The notes beneath the pieces were generated by a model. That model saw only the letters and a list, made by a program, of their open reading frames with translations, searched no databases and was not told the origin of the DNA. From Marinomonas spartinae (GTDB lineage: Bacteria > Pseudomonadota > Gammaproteobacteria > Pseudomonadales > Marinomonadaceae), in contig NZ_JAEMUI010000013.1 in NCBI RefSeq assembly GCF_016461715.1, forward strand, positions 62,001 to 126,000: a stretch of DNA of 64,000 nucleotides, read 5' to 3'. Numbering within the stretch: the first letter of the stretch is position 1; every line of letters begins with the position of its first letter. Made by a program: the position numbers and the translations under genes. Shown here in pieces: positions 1 to 9,658 of the stretch.

Positions 1-258
1 CTTAAAAGTTGGTTGATAAAAGGCGGAATGCGTGAAACAACACCAAAAGAAGCGCATGTGGTTGTCGTCCAAGTGGGTATTAATGAAGTTGGCTTTGTAG
101 TGGATCAGTTGGTTGGCCAAGAAGAGGTGGTGATTAAGCCTTTGGGCCGAATGTTACAAGGAACCGCTGGCATGGCTGGTGCGACGATTACTGGTGATGG
201 CCGTATCGCATTAATTCTTGATGTACCTAGCATGTTAAAGAGTTACGCCTCTAGGTAG
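1..258 (+). CDS. cheA: Chemotaxis histidine kinase CheA, C-terminal end (partial)
   Basis: The frame is open from the first base and ends in TAG. The 85 visible residues match the end of the CheW-like regulatory (P5) domain that closes CheA, which couples the kinase to CheW and receptor arrays. Typical P5 features are VGFVVDQLVGQEEVVIKPLG followed by GATITGDGRIALILD. The catalytic and phosphotransfer domains lie upstream, outside the window. It is followed after 26 bp by cheB, the usual order in polar flagellar chemotaxis operons. An internal ATG exists, but the true start is upstream of the window. Confidence 0.93.
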   Translation, partial: LKSWLIKGGMRETTPKEAHVVVVQVGINEVGFVVDQLVGQEEVVIKPLGRMLQGTAGMAGATITGDGRIALILDVPSMLKSYASR

Positions 259-284
259 GTAGATTTCGATTTGGGAGTGGCGGT

Positions 285-1349
285 ATGCCGGTAAAGGTAC
301 TGGTTGTAGATGACTCCGGTTTTTTCCGACGTCGTTTAGTAGAAATTTTCGAAGCAGATCCAAGATTAGTCGTTGTTGGAACAGCTAATAATGGCAAGGA
401 AGCGGTTGATAAAGTACAGTCTTTGTCGCCGGATGTAGTAACAATGGATTACGAAATGCCTGTTTTAGATGGCATTTCCGCTGTTGCTAATATTATGAAG
501 CTCAAACCAACACCTGTATTAATGTTTTCATCTTTGACGCATGAAGGAGCCAAAGTCACCCTTGATGCGCTTGAAGCGGGGGCAGTTGATTTTATGCCGA
601 AGAATTTCGAGGATATTTCTCGAGATTCTGCGGTGGTGAAACATACGTTAGTGGAACGGGTGCTAACGGTTTCTCGAACGCGTCTAGGAGGGTCAAGAGC
701 GCCCGTTCAGAGTCTAGCGCCGCGTGAGGCACCAAAACCTATCGTTACTGATCGTGGGGTGATTATCCCGCGTTCTAGAAAGAAAGTGAGTTTAGTGGCA
801 ATAGGTACGTCAACGGGTGGGCCTATGGCCCTTCAAGCGGTACTAACAAAACTCCCCGCTAATTTTCCGGCCCCTTTGGTGTTGGTTCAGCATATGCCAG
901 CTGCGTTTACTGGCGCATTTGCTGAAAGATTGAATAACATTTGTAAGATTACTGTGAAAGAGGCCAAAGATGGCGATCGTTTGCAGCCGGGCGTTGCTTT
1001 ATTGGCGCCGGGTGGTAAGCAAATGATGGTGGACTCTAGAAATGGGGGTTGTGTCCGTATTTTGGATGGTGATGAGCGGCTCAATTATAAGCCTTCAGTT
1101 GATGTGACCTTTGGATCCGCTTCTAAATGTTATCCTGGTAAAGTGCTGTCAGTTGTTATGACCGGCATGGGGGTGGATGGTCGAGAAGGCGCACGTATGT
1201 TGAAAAGCTCTGGTTCTCGAGTATGGATTCAGAGTGAAGAATCCTGTGTCATTTACGGTATGCCAATGGCGGTGGAAAAAGCCAATTTGGCTGATGATAT
1301 TATCGACCTCAATCATATTGGTGAGCGCCTAGCGCGTGAGGTTAGCTAG
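285..1349 (+). CDS. cheB: Chemotaxis response regulator protein-glutamate methylesterase CheB
   Basis: CheB removes methyl groups from, and deamidates, glutamyl residues of chemoreceptors when phosphorylated by CheA, giving adaptation. The 354-residue product has an N-terminal receiver domain (about 1-120) with the acidic pair at D9-D10 and phospho-acceptor D55 in TMDYEMP. A linker leads to the methylesterase domain (about 165-354). The catalytic triad is visible as S176 in GTSTGG, H203 in VQHMP and D298 in GMGVDG. The length is normal for the family. A GGGAG Shine-Dalgarno sits just upstream of the ATG. The stop overlaps the next gene's GTG by one base (TAGTG), so cheA, cheB and motC are probably translationally coupled. 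Confidence 0.96.
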   Translation: MPVKVLVVDDSGFFRRRLVEIFEADPRLVVVGTANNGKEAVDKVQSLSPDVVTMDYEMPVLDGISAVANIMKLKPTPVLMFSSLTHEGAKVTLDALEAGAVDFMPKNFEDISRDSAVVKHTLVERVLTVSRTRLGGSRAPVQSLAPREAPKPIVTDRGVIIPRSRKKVSLVAIGTSTGGPMALQAVLTKLPANFPAPLVLVQHMPAAFTGAFAERLNNICKITVKEAKDGDRLQPGVALLAPGGKQMMVDSRNGGCVRILDGDERLNYKPSVDVTFGSASKCYPGKVLSVVMTGMGVDGREGARMLKSSGSRVWIQSEESCVIYGMPMAVEKANLADDIIDLNHIGERLAREVS

Positions 1350-2086
1350 TGGATTTGGTGACGCTGGCTGGACTTCTTCTCGCGTTTGGCTCTGTCCTTT
1401 TATCTAATTGGCTTGGTGGAGGAGAAGTCATTCTCCTCCTTAATTTACCTTCTGCAATTATTGTTATTTTGGGGAGCTTTGGCGCAACCTTGATGCAAAG
1501 TAATATTCAAGATGCTTCAAGAGCCATTTCTCTAGCTAAATGGAGTTTGTTCCCCCCCACTTTTGATTTCTCGTTTGCTAGATCTTCCATGATTACCTTG
1601 GCCTATAAGGCAAGGCGACTCTCTTTAATCGCATTAGAAAGCGACATAACCCAGCTCTCTAATGAGTTTGCCACGCGGGCTTTTCAAATGGCTATCGATG
1701 GTGATGATCCCGAGTCATTGGCAGATCGCTTGCATGATGAAGCTAATCGCATCCATGACCGCCGGATGTCCAGCGTGACCTTTATTGAATCCATTGGTGG
1801 TTACGCGCCGACGCTTGGGATTATGGGGTCTGTATTGGGGTTGATCCAAGCAATGGCGAATCTTGATAGCCCTGAGGCACTAGGGCATGGTATCGCTGTG
1901 GCATTTGTTTCTACGCTCTACGGTCAGGGGTTCGCGAATCTGGTTGTGTTCCCGATCGTTAGAAAGCTGTCTGGCTACGCAGATCAAGAACTGCTGTATA
2001 ATCAGTTGTTGATTGATGGTGTTTACGGTATCGCCACAGGTAAACATCCGCAACGCATAGAACGAGAGCTAACAAGTTATGAGTGA
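1349..2086 (+). CDS. motC: Flagellar motor stator protein MotC (MotA family)
   Basis: This is the proton-channel stator subunit of the MotA/ExbB type. It works with the following MotD to drive flagellar rotation from the inner membrane. The 245-residue protein has hydrophobic segments near 3-20 and 30-50 and a C-terminal pair around 145-205. The conserved proline region GGYAPTLGIMGSVLGLIQAM precedes the third membrane helix. Placement directly after cheB and before a MotB-type gene is the arrangement of the second stator (MotCD) in Pseudomonas, hence the name. The GTG start overlaps the cheB stop by one base. Whether another MotAB pair exists elsewhere cannot be seen here. Confidence 0.9.
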   Translation: MDLVTLAGLLLAFGSVLLSNWLGGGEVILLLNLPSAIIVILGSFGATLMQSNIQDASRAISLAKWSLFPPTFDFSFARSSMITLAYKARRLSLIALESDITQLSNEFATRAFQMAIDGDDPESLADRLHDEANRIHDRRMSSVTFIESIGGYAPTLGIMGSVLGLIQAMANLDSPEALGHGIAVAFVSTLYGQGFANLVVFPIVRKLSGYADQELLYNQLLIDGVYGIATGKHPQRIERELTSYE

Positions 2087-2921
2087 TGAGGTTTCTTCAC
2101 CTGAGCCCTCGCGTCGTCGGCGAGTTCTAAAAAAGAAACGACCGTCGAGTGCCCAAAGTCGAGATCGTTGGATACTATCCTATGCGGATTTTATTACCTT
2201 ATTATTCGCCTTCTTTGTTGCTCTATATTCCATTTCTATTCAGCACAAAGGGGATGATAAAAAAATAGCTGAAACGCTAAATGGTGTGTTTGAGGCGGTG
2301 CAAAAATCGATTAAGCCGATTAGTGTTGGAAAGCCTATTATAGGTCAGTCAACTGAGCAGGCGGCGGTGGACGCAAAAATGATTCCAACAACCCCCTCTA
2401 ATACCGAGAAAAAAGATAGCAATACCTCCCCGTTACCGATGACGATTTATGACGTGCTTAACACTACTATTAGCAATCAATTTCAAGGATTAAGTGAGTC
2501 TGGAAAAATCGCTGTGAGCCAATCAAAACATTGGGTTAATTTGGAATTCCAGTCTAGTTTATTGTTTGGAGAAGGGGAATATCAGCTGACAAATGAGGCC
2601 GTTGCTGTGTTAATGGCTATTTCTAGGGTATTAAAAGCTTACCCATCCCCTGTATTAGTGGTAGGTAATACCGATGATTTACCTGTGAAGTCGAGTCGAT
2701 TAATGTCGAATTGGCATTTGTCTAGTTTAAGGGCGGCTTCGGTAGTTGATGAATTGGTGTATCAAGGGGTAAATCCAAAACTAATTGCGCCGATTGGGTT
2801 TGCCAGCGAAGATCCAAAAGTCAGTAATACCAGCGAGGAGAATAGACAAAAAAATCGCCGTGTTACCTTGCGAATTAGTAAAAGTAACTCCGATAATCTT
2901 TATGATTACTTGTTTAAATAG
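2079..2921 (+). CDS. motD: Flagellar motor stator protein MotD (MotB family)
   Basis: This is the peptidoglycan-anchored partner of MotC. A basic N-terminus (RRRRVLKKKR) is followed by one membrane helix (about 31-51) containing the proton-carrying aspartate D37 in SYADFITLLFAFF. A variable Ser/Lys-rich periplasmic linker leads to a C-terminal OmpA-like domain (about 155-270). That domain shows VVGNTDD, SSLRAASVVDELV and NRRVTL, typical of peptidoglycan binding. The 280-residue length is normal. The ATG lies eight bases inside the end of motC, implying coupled translation. The flagellar stator role follows from the family and the operon. Confidence 0.92.
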   Translation: MSDEVSSPEPSRRRRVLKKKRPSSAQSRDRWILSYADFITLLFAFFVALYSISIQHKGDDKKIAETLNGVFEAVQKSIKPISVGKPIIGQSTEQAAVDAKMIPTTPSNTEKKDSNTSPLPMTIYDVLNTTISNQFQGLSESGKIAVSQSKHWVNLEFQSSLLFGEGEYQLTNEAVAVLMAISRVLKAYPSPVLVVGNTDDLPVKSSRLMSNWHLSSLRAASVVDELVYQGVNPKLIAPIGFASEDPKVSNTSEENRQKNRRVTLRISKSNSDNLYDYLFK

Positions 2922-2989
2922 CGCAATACTGTATATGATTGCAATGAAAGTGTAAGCAAAATAATAGCATAGAACTCAGGGGACATAGA

Positions 2990-3763
2990 GTGCACATTTG
3001 GGCAGTGGCAAATCAGAAAGGTGGAGTAGGAAAAACAACCACGGTGGTTTCATTGGCAGGATTATTGGCAGACGCTGGCAACAGAGTTCTGATGGTAGAT
3101 CTTGATCCACATGGATCATTAACGAGTTATTTTCGTTTTGACCCAGACTCGATTGAACATAGTGCTTATGACCTTTTTCAAGTCAGCGGGAAAATACCAG
3201 ACACTCTGCCACGGCAACTTATTCTAGAAACGGGGCATCCTAATCTTTCTTTATTGCCTGCTTCAACGGCATTAGCGACCTTGGAACGTCATGCCCAAGC
3301 ACAGGGTGGTATGGGGTTGGTGATTTCCAAAACACTTGCGATTCTATGGGATGATTATGACTATGTATTGATTGATAGTCCGCCTGTTCTTGGGGTACTT
3401 ATGATTAATGCATTGGCGGCTTGCCAACAGTTAGTGATTCCGGTACAAACCGAATTTTTGGCCATCAAAGGTTTGGAGAGAATGGTGCGCACCTTGACTA
3501 TGATTAACCGTGCAAGGAAACGCCCTGTTCCTTACTTGATTGTGCCAACTCTATTTGACCGACGTACGCAAGCGTCCAATAAAAGCTTGAGAAGCCTGAA
3601 AGATTCTTATGAGGAACTGGTGTGGCATTCTGTCATCCCTGTCGACACTAAGTTACGAGATGCCAGTACCGCAGGTGTTGCTCCTTCTGCGCTTGATGCG
3701 AGTGCGCGAGGTGTAAAAGCGTATGCGAGTCTGATGGACTCCTTATTGAACCCAGTGGGTTAA
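2990..3763 (+). CDS. parC: ParA-like ATPase ParC (Soj family), chemotaxis array positioning
   Basis: This 257-residue deviant Walker-A ATPase has KGGVGKTTT at about 10-18, a second motif near DLDPHG and a VLIDSPP switch region. In Vibrio and Pseudomonas the ParA-like protein encoded between the stator or cheB and parP (ParC) recruits ParP and places chemosensory arrays at the cell pole. The identical context here, next to parP and cheW, supports that role rather than chromosome segregation. The chosen start is GTG, because an AGGGGA Shine-Dalgarno lies 7 bp upstream and the N-terminal strand leads straight into Walker A. The gene directly abuts parP. Confidence 0.87.
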   Translation: MHIWAVANQKGGVGKTTTVVSLAGLLADAGNRVLMVDLDPHGSLTSYFRFDPDSIEHSAYDLFQVSGKIPDTLPRQLILETGHPNLSLLPASTALATLERHAQAQGGMGLVISKTLAILWDDYDYVLIDSPPVLGVLMINALAACQQLVIPVQTEFLAIKGLERMVRTLTMINRARKRPVPYLIVPTLFDRRTQASNKSLRSLKDSYEELVWHSVIPVDTKLRDASTAGVAPSALDASARGVKAYASLMDSLLNPVG

Positions 3764-4747
<984 letters not shown>

Positions 4748-4779
4748 TTGATCATGCTGAGTGATCATGGAGAGAGACG

Positions 4780-5274
4780 ATGACAACAAAGAGCATAGCG
4801 TTAAATGAGTCTAAGCAATCGGAAGATCCAATTCTTCAATGGGTGACATTTCGTTTAGAAAATGAGATCTACGGTGTGAATGTTATGCAAGTCAAGGAGG
4901 TCCTGCGATACACTGAGATTGCTCCTGTTCCAGGGGCGCCCAGTTTTGTATTGGGTATTATCCATTTACGTGGTACGGTTGTGACGGTTATCGATACGCG
5001 TCAGCGTTTTGATCTGCCTTCAGGAGATATCACGGATTCGTCTCGTATTATGATTATGGAAGTGGAAGGGCATGTCATTGGTATTTTGGTGGATGCGGTT
5101 TCTGAGGTTGTTTATCTGCGCCAGTCTGAAATTGAAGTCTCTCCAAGTGTCGGTAATGACGAATCTTCAAAATTTATTCAAGGTGTATGCCATAAAAATG
5201 ATATTCTGTTGATTCTCGTGGATCTCGATAAGCTTCTATCGGAAGATGAGTGGTCTGACATAGGTTCAATGTAA
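4780..5274 (+). CDS. cheW: Chemotaxis coupling protein CheW
   Basis: CheW couples chemoreceptors to CheA in the cytoplasmic array. The 164-residue protein is one CheW domain with the typical WVTFRLENEIYGVNVMQVKEV opening, VPGAPSFVLGIIHLRGTVVTVID, and a C-terminal KNDILLILVDLDKLL. A short N-terminal extension is present. A GGAG Shine-Dalgarno precedes the ATG. It follows parP by 32 bp and precedes a DUF2802 gene, the standard 3' end of polar-flagellar chemotaxis operons. There are therefore three CheW-like domains in this stretch (CheA end, ParP, CheW). Confidence 0.95.
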   Translation: MTTKSIALNESKQSEDPILQWVTFRLENEIYGVNVMQVKEVLRYTEIAPVPGAPSFVLGIIHLRGTVVTVIDTRQRFDLPSGDITDSSRIMIMEVEGHVIGILVDAVSEVVYLRQSEIEVSPSVGNDESSKFIQGVCHKNDILLILVDLDKLLSEDEWSDIGSM

Positions 5275-5295
5275 ATTCGAAGGTAGTTGTACTCG

Positions 5296-5700
5296 ATGGA
5301 ATCTCAATGGTTGTTTAACCTTCTTCTCGTGCTTCAATTTATAATGTTAGTTGCGTTAGCTGTTTGGGGACTTCGTTTATCTAGGCGTGTAAAGCGCATG
5401 CAACAAATGCATCATGAAGCCGATTTGAATCAAAAAAAGCAAGTTCAAGTATTAGCGTCTGGATCAATCGGTATGGGAAGACGTTTGGTTGCCATTGAGA
5501 AGAAATTGAATATCGCCGTTGAGCGACAGTCAGAGCTTCTCTCTAAAGAAGGAAATATTTCCTATAATCGAGCGATGGATTTGTTGGATATGGGGGCAAC
5601 TGTCGATGATTTAGTGTCTAAGTGTGGCTTGATTAGAGCGGAAGCGGAGTTAATTAGTCTGTTGAAGAAAGAATCGCGCCGTAATTCAGACTATCACTAA
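5296..5700 (+). CDS. DUF2802 membrane-anchored protein of the chemotaxis operon
   Basis: The product is about 134 residues, starting MESQWLFN, with one N-terminal membrane helix (about 6-26), then a basic stretch (RLSRRVKRMQQ) and a mostly helical cytoplasmic part. The C-terminal ALISL-type helix-turn region (VDDLVSKCGLIRAEAELISLLKK) is characteristic of DUF2802 proteins found downstream of cheW in Pseudomonas-type flagellar clusters. The function is not established. The ATG was preferred over a TTG nine bases upstream, which would leave only four bases from the AAGG element. It ends the rightward operon; the next two genes run towards it. Confidence 0.75.
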   Translation: MESQWLFNLLLVLQFIMLVALAVWGLRLSRRVKRMQQMHHEADLNQKKQVQVLASGSIGMGRRLVAIEKKLNIAVERQSELLSKEGNISYNRAMDLLDMGATVDDLVSKCGLIRAEAELISLLKKESRRNSDYH

Positions 5701-5742
5701 CGTGCTTTTCTACTTTTGCAGTTAACGCTTGTCTCAGTCTTG

Positions 5743-5994
5743 TCACGACCAGCGATGCTCCTTTAAGTTGTGAGCAAAGGCGATGATTTCTGCAACCGCT
5801 AAATAGAGTGATTCGGGAATTTCCTCGCCTAATTCAATGGTGCTGAGCATTTCAACGAGTTCAGGGCTTTGATGAAGCATAACATCATGCTCTTCCGCGA
5901 TTTCTAAAATGCGCTTGGCAATTAAACCCTCCCCTTTCGCTGTGACTTTAGGCGCGCCAGCGTAATCGTATTTAAGGGCAACGGCTTTTTTCAT
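5743..5994 (-). CDS. FlhB C-terminal-domain-like small protein (FlhX/FlhB2 type)
   Basis: This 83-residue protein matches the cytoplasmic C-terminal domain of FlhB/YscU export-switch proteins: AVALKYD at the start, then a LIAKRILEIAEEHDV helix and ELGEEIPESLYLAVAEIIAF. It lacks the membrane domain and the autocleaving NPTH loop of true FlhB. Stand-alone homologues have been reported to substitute partly for the cleaved FlhB C-terminal fragment in flagellar export. Its ATG overlaps the stop of the upstream fliK-like gene (TAATG), so the two are co-translated. Precise function in this organism is inferred. Confidence 0.8.
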   Translation of the reverse strand: MKKAVALKYDYAGAPKVTAKGEGLIAKRILEIAEEHDVMLHQSPELVEMLSTIELGEEIPESLYLAVAEIIAFAHNLKEHRWS

Positions 5995-7346
5995 TAAGTC
6001 CTCTCATCGATCAAAGTAGTATTTTTGGGTTTGACGGGCGGATCATCTTTTAGTTTACTTTGGAAAACGTCCAAACGTTCCACATCTATATCCTTTTCTC
6101 TAAGCTTTTGTTTCAGTTCTTCCATGTGCTGTCGAATCGCTGTTTGAGTGGCTTTTTGCTCGGCAGCAAAGACAATACCCACTTTATTACCTTGAATACT
6201 GAGACGAGTATCAAAGCGTCCCGTTTCTTCGAAATCGAACTTCAGCTTTACTAGCCAGCGACGCTCTTCTTTTGGAAGCTCTTTACTTGACGCATCTTGA
6301 TCAATATCCAATTGTACAAGATGGTTTTGTTGTCCCTCTTTGATGGGTAAATCAATATGCATAGGGAACATTTGTGCATAGGACTGATTGCTGTCGGCAA
6401 AGTGCCTTAATTGGTTTGTGCTGATACGCTCAATGGCATTGGCAATTTGGTCAGTCGGGAACGGTTTTATCGAACTTGTTTCTTGGTGTGTTGTATTTAA
6501 TCTTGAGAGATTAAGTTTTAAATCTGCTGCGGCTAATGGATGGTTGTTTTTAAGCAGCGACTCTGCAAACTGTCCACTTGTTTGTAGCGCCTGCTTCATG
6601 GCGTTTGGTGACTGGGTTAGTGTATCGATATTGGGCAGGTTCTGAATAAGTTGCGTCAGCGCCTGCTGTACTTTGGGGGGGAGTGGCGCTGTAGTAGAGT
6701 GTTGAATAGACTGCAACTGTTTTAATAATTGGTCCATTTCGCTGGCCGATAGTTGTTTGGGGAGGCTTTGTTTAAGGGCTTCAATAGTCAGGTTGCTTGC
6801 TTGTGATCTATTTGAGGGTAAGACCTGTAGCTGATTTTTATTATCAACAAACACTCTGAGGACATCGCCTTTTTTGACCGCCGTCTGCGAGGTGATTGTA
6901 AAGTGATTTTGGCCATCTGATACTTGAGCACTGTACTGTGTTTGACCATTGGTGTTGGTTTGGAACGTGGCAGAGAGGACGGTTAAGTTGACCACACGAG
7001 ACGCTAAAACAAGGTTGTTGGCTGTTGATTGTGGCAGAGTGAGGCTGGCTTGGTGGGCGCCATTTAATCGAATCTGCGTGTTTTCATTACCTGAAATAGA
7101 TATTGGTTTGCCAGTGTTGATCAGGCTGAAGGTGGTGTTCTGTTGGGTGGTAGCCTGCAAAAGTTGCGCGGGTTTCCCCTGAAAAGTGAGCTTTTCGCTG
7201 CCCGTGAGGCGAATCATGCTCATGCTTTCGATCAGCTTTATCTCACTGTTGAGTTTGCTGATAAGGCCAATTTGTTTTTGTACCACTGGTTGGGCATTGG
7301 ACTGATTTGCTGTCTGGGTGTTGGATCCTTTAATAGTGGGTAGCAT
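5994..7346 (-). CDS. FliK-like hook-length control protein
   Basis: This is a 450-residue Gln/Asn/Thr/Ser-rich protein. A long low-complexity N-terminal and middle region is followed by a conserved C-terminal domain (about 320-430). That domain (LPIKEGQQNHLVQLDIDQD, RRWLVKLKFDFEETGRFDTRLSI, VGIVFAAEQ) resembles the FliK/T3S substrate-specificity domain. FliK-type proteins sense hook length and trigger the FlhB switch. Pairing with a stand-alone FlhB-C-like gene is therefore functionally coherent. The sequence is divergent from canonical FliK, so it may be a second, specialised member; the main flagellar fliK would normally sit with the fliE-J genes, not visible here. Confidence 0.72.
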   Translation of the reverse strand: MLPTIKGSNTQTANQSNAQPVVQKQIGLISKLNSEIKLIESMSMIRLTGSEKLTFQGKPAQLLQATTQQNTTFSLINTGKPISISGNENTQIRLNGAHQASLTLPQSTANNLVLASRVVNLTVLSATFQTNTNGQTQYSAQVSDGQNHFTITSQTAVKKGDVLRVFVDNKNQLQVLPSNRSQASNLTIEALKQSLPKQLSASEMDQLLKQLQSIQHSTTAPLPPKVQQALTQLIQNLPNIDTLTQSPNAMKQALQTSGQFAESLLKNNHPLAAADLKLNLSRLNTTHQETSSIKPFPTDQIANAIERISTNQLRHFADSNQSYAQMFPMHIDLPIKEGQQNHLVQLDIDQDASSKELPKEERRWLVKLKFDFEETGRFDTRLSIQGNKVGIVFAAEQKATQTAIRQHMEELKQKLREKDIDVERLDVFQSKLKDDPPVKPKNTTLIDERT

Positions 7347-7472
7347 AGGCAGACATACTCATTCGGTATTTGACGAACTTTCTCTTATAATAGGCGTTTT
7401 TACCTATTCTTGGGGTTTTCAAAACACACAATGGCGTTATTATGACCTTAACGGATCAAATGGACATTTCTT

Positions 7473-8087
7473 TTGCAATCTAATATATCGTTAACCATAT
7501 CAGATTTATGGATCGAGCGCGGCGACAGAGATCTTTGTAAAGGTTTTTCTTTAACGGCGACATCGGGCGATATCATTCATATTCTTGGAGACAACGGCGC
7601 AGGTAAGAGCTCTTTGTTTAAAACATTATTTGGGCTTGTATCGCCTGTAGAAGGCGAGGTACAACTGAATGGTGAGGATGTATTGAGCTACCGGGATCCA
7701 TTATTGAAGCAGTCTCTGTATATTAGTCATGCCTTGGGGTTAAAGAGTGTCTTCACTGTGCTTGAGAACATCCGTTGGTACTTCCCTAAAGTGTCAGAAG
7801 CGGATATTGCGCGTGTCTTGTCCTTATTGAAAATAGAGGGCTACCTTGACGTTCCGATTAAAGCTCTATCGGCAGGACAAACTCGACGGGTTGCTTTGGC
7901 GAGGCTGTGGTTGTCAGATTTACCGGTTTGGTTTCTAGATGAGCCTTTTTCTGCTCTTGATATGGTAAGTATTCAATTATTGGAGGGACGGATAAGAGAA
8001 CATGCTGAACAGGGGGGGATAGTTTTTTTTACCTCTCATCAACCCGTAACGCTATTATCGCCAAGGCGGGTAGAGCTAACGGCATGA
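7473..8087 (+). CDS. ccmA: Cytochrome c biogenesis ATP-binding protein CcmA
   Basis: CcmA is the ATPase of the CcmABCD complex that releases holo-CcmE (haem chaperone) in System I cytochrome c maturation. The 204-residue sequence has Walker A GDNGAGKS (about 37-44), the ABC signature LSAGQTRR, and Walker B with catalytic Glu in WFLDEPFSALD. A terminal H-switch appears in FFTSHQP. No ATG is available at the N-terminus; the TTG at this position gives the expected length. It heads a tightly packed ccmABCDEFGHI operon and overlaps ccmB by four bases (ATGA). Confidence 0.93.
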   Translation: MQSNISLTISDLWIERGDRDLCKGFSLTATSGDIIHILGDNGAGKSSLFKTLFGLVSPVEGEVQLNGEDVLSYRDPLLKQSLYISHALGLKSVFTVLENIRWYFPKVSEADIARVLSLLKIEGYLDVPIKALSAGQTRRVALARLWLSDLPVWFLDEPFSALDMVSIQLLEGRIREHAEQGGIVFFTSHQPVTLLSPRRVELTA

Positions 8088-8746
8088 CGTACTTTTCTTA
8101 CTTTAAAGCCGAGTGCCTAGTATTGTTCCGTCGCAAGCAAAATCTTGTGAATGCTTTATTGTTTTTTGCGTTAGTGATTGTGCTGTTCCCTCTTGGGGTG
8201 GATCCATCTAAGGCATTCTTAGCCCCTGCAGCAGGGGGGATTATTTGGTGCGCAGCGGCACTGGCAACGGTGATTTCTTTAGAAAGTATGTTCAAAGAAG
8301 ACTACGCCGATGGCTCTTTAGAACAGCTTTTAGTCAGTGGCTTATCCATTTCTTGGTTAGTGTTACTCAAGGTGTTGGTTCATTGGCTAGGTATGATAAT
8401 CCCTTTGCTGCTGTTAACACCGATATTTTCTGAAATGTTATTTCTCCCCGATGGCGTGTTAGGTGTGCTCATGACGACATTGTTGCTTGGTACCCCTGGG
8501 TTATTTTTGATTGGTTCAATTGGCGCCTCTTTAACGGTATCCTTAAGGCAAGGTGCGTTATTGATGTTGTTGCTTATTCTGCCTTTTTATTTTCCGATTA
8601 TTATCTTTTCTACTTCGGCTATACAGGCGGTGGCCTCAGGTCTGCCATATAGCGGATTATTAGCAATTATTGGTGCCATATCGTTATTAGCACTGGTTAT
8701 GTCGCCATTAATGACACCTATTTGTTTAAAAGCGAGCGTACGTTAA
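8084..8746 (+). CDS. ccmB: Haem exporter/CcmB membrane subunit
   Basis: The 220-residue integral membrane protein has six predicted hydrophobic segments (starting about 22, 45, 100, 130, 160 and 195). It shows typical CcmB motifs such as FRRKQNLVNALLFF and LEQLLVSGLS. It forms the ABC-type complex with CcmA, CcmC and CcmD in the inner membrane. The ATG overlaps the ccmA stop (ATGA), and its own stop overlaps the ccmC start (TAATG), so the three are coupled. Confidence 0.93.
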   Translation: MTYFSYFKAECLVLFRRKQNLVNALLFFALVIVLFPLGVDPSKAFLAPAAGGIIWCAAALATVISLESMFKEDYADGSLEQLLVSGLSISWLVLLKVLVHWLGMIIPLLLLTPIFSEMLFLPDGVLGVLMTTLLLGTPGLFLIGSIGASLTVSLRQGALLMLLLILPFYFPIIIFSTSAIQAVASGLPYSGLLAIIGAISLLALVMSPLMTPICLKASVR

Positions 8747-9492
8747 TGAGTTGGAGCTGGTTTCATAAATTAGGCTCTCCAAAGTGGTTTTTCCAATGGT
8801 CAAAAAAGTGGGCGCCCCCCGTTTTTTGCTTAGGAGTGCTTGGCATAGTAGTAGGAACGGCGTGGGGGCTAGCGTTCGCCCCTAAAGATTATCTACAGGG
8901 TAATGTCTTTCGCATTATTTATTTGCATGTGCCAAGTGCTATTTTGGCTGAGTCTTGTTATTTATCACTTGGTATAGCAGGTTTTGTTTTTCTGGTTTGG
9001 CAAATGAAAATGGCCCCCATTTTTATTAAAGCCATGGCCCCTATAGGTGCAGTAATGGCTGCCATTGCGTTATTTTCTGGCTCTATTTGGGGGAAACCCA
9101 CCTGGGGAACTTGGTGGGTCTGGGATGCTCGACTTACGTCAGTATTGGTTTTGTTTATGCTTTATATGGGGATCATTGCGATCCAGAATGCCTTAGATGA
9201 TAGGGTGTTAGCGGATAAAGCGGCTGCGGTCATTTGTGTGGTTGGGGTTATTAATTTGCCCATTATTAAATATTCAGTCGTTTGGTGGAATACGCTTCAT
9301 CAGCCTGCCACCTTTAGTTTTATGAAAAAGCCGGATATGCCTGAAGTTATGTGGATGCCTTTGTTGATCTGTGTGGTGAGTTTTTATTTGTTTGTTGCGG
9401 GTTTGGTTATATGGCGCATGCAAACGGAGATATTGCGTCGTGAACATCGTGCTAGCTGGCTGAAAACAGAGGTGGTTGGCGATGGCATTTGA
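8746..9492 (+). CDS. ccmC: Haem-handling membrane protein CcmC
   Basis: CcmC presents haem to CcmE in the periplasm. The 248-residue protein has six hydrophobic segments and the tryptophan-rich signature WGKPTWGTWWVWDARLTS, the haem-handling WWD-type motif. Conserved histidines sit in IIYLHVPSA and WWNTLHQPAT. The ATG in TAATG was chosen: the reading frame remains open into ccmB via a TTG, but the overlap start gives the family's usual N-terminus. The end overlaps ccmD. Confidence 0.95.
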   Translation: MSWSWFHKLGSPKWFFQWSKKWAPPVFCLGVLGIVVGTAWGLAFAPKDYLQGNVFRIIYLHVPSAILAESCYLSLGIAGFVFLVWQMKMAPIFIKAMAPIGAVMAAIALFSGSIWGKPTWGTWWVWDARLTSVLVLFMLYMGIIAIQNALDDRVLADKAAAVICVVGVINLPIIKYSVVWWNTLHQPATFSFMKKPDMPEVMWMPLLICVVSFYLFVAGLVIWRMQTEILRREHRASWLKTEVVGDGI

Positions 9493-9658
9493 TAGTTGGA
9501 CCGCTTTTTTCCAAATGGGGAACTATGGGGTATATGTATGGTCTGCCTATGGATTAGGGGCGTTGGCATTGGTTGGCTTGGGGTTGGAAACCTTGATAAG
9601 TCGTCGCAAAGAAATTAACAAGCTTAAAAAGCGCTATATAAGAGAGTCTAAATCCTAG
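9482..9658 (+). CDS. ccmD: Haem exporter protein CcmD
   Basis: This small (58 aa) single-span membrane protein stabilises CcmABC and assists release of holo-CcmE. The family pattern is clear: an aromatic N-terminus ([16 protein letters not shown]), a hydrophobic helix, then a basic cytoplasmic tail rich in Lys and Arg. A GAGGTGG Shine-Dalgarno lies 6 bp before the ATG. The gene overlaps the end of ccmC and its stop overlaps the GTG of ccmE by one base. Confidence 0.9.
   Translation: MAFDSWTAFFQMGNYGVYVWSAYGLGALALVGLGLETLISRRKEINKLKKRYIRESKS

Noticed and set aside
7442-7483. 14-codon ORF before ccmA, possible leader peptide
   Set aside because: Too short and unremarkable in composition; it overlaps the likely ccmA TTG start by chance.
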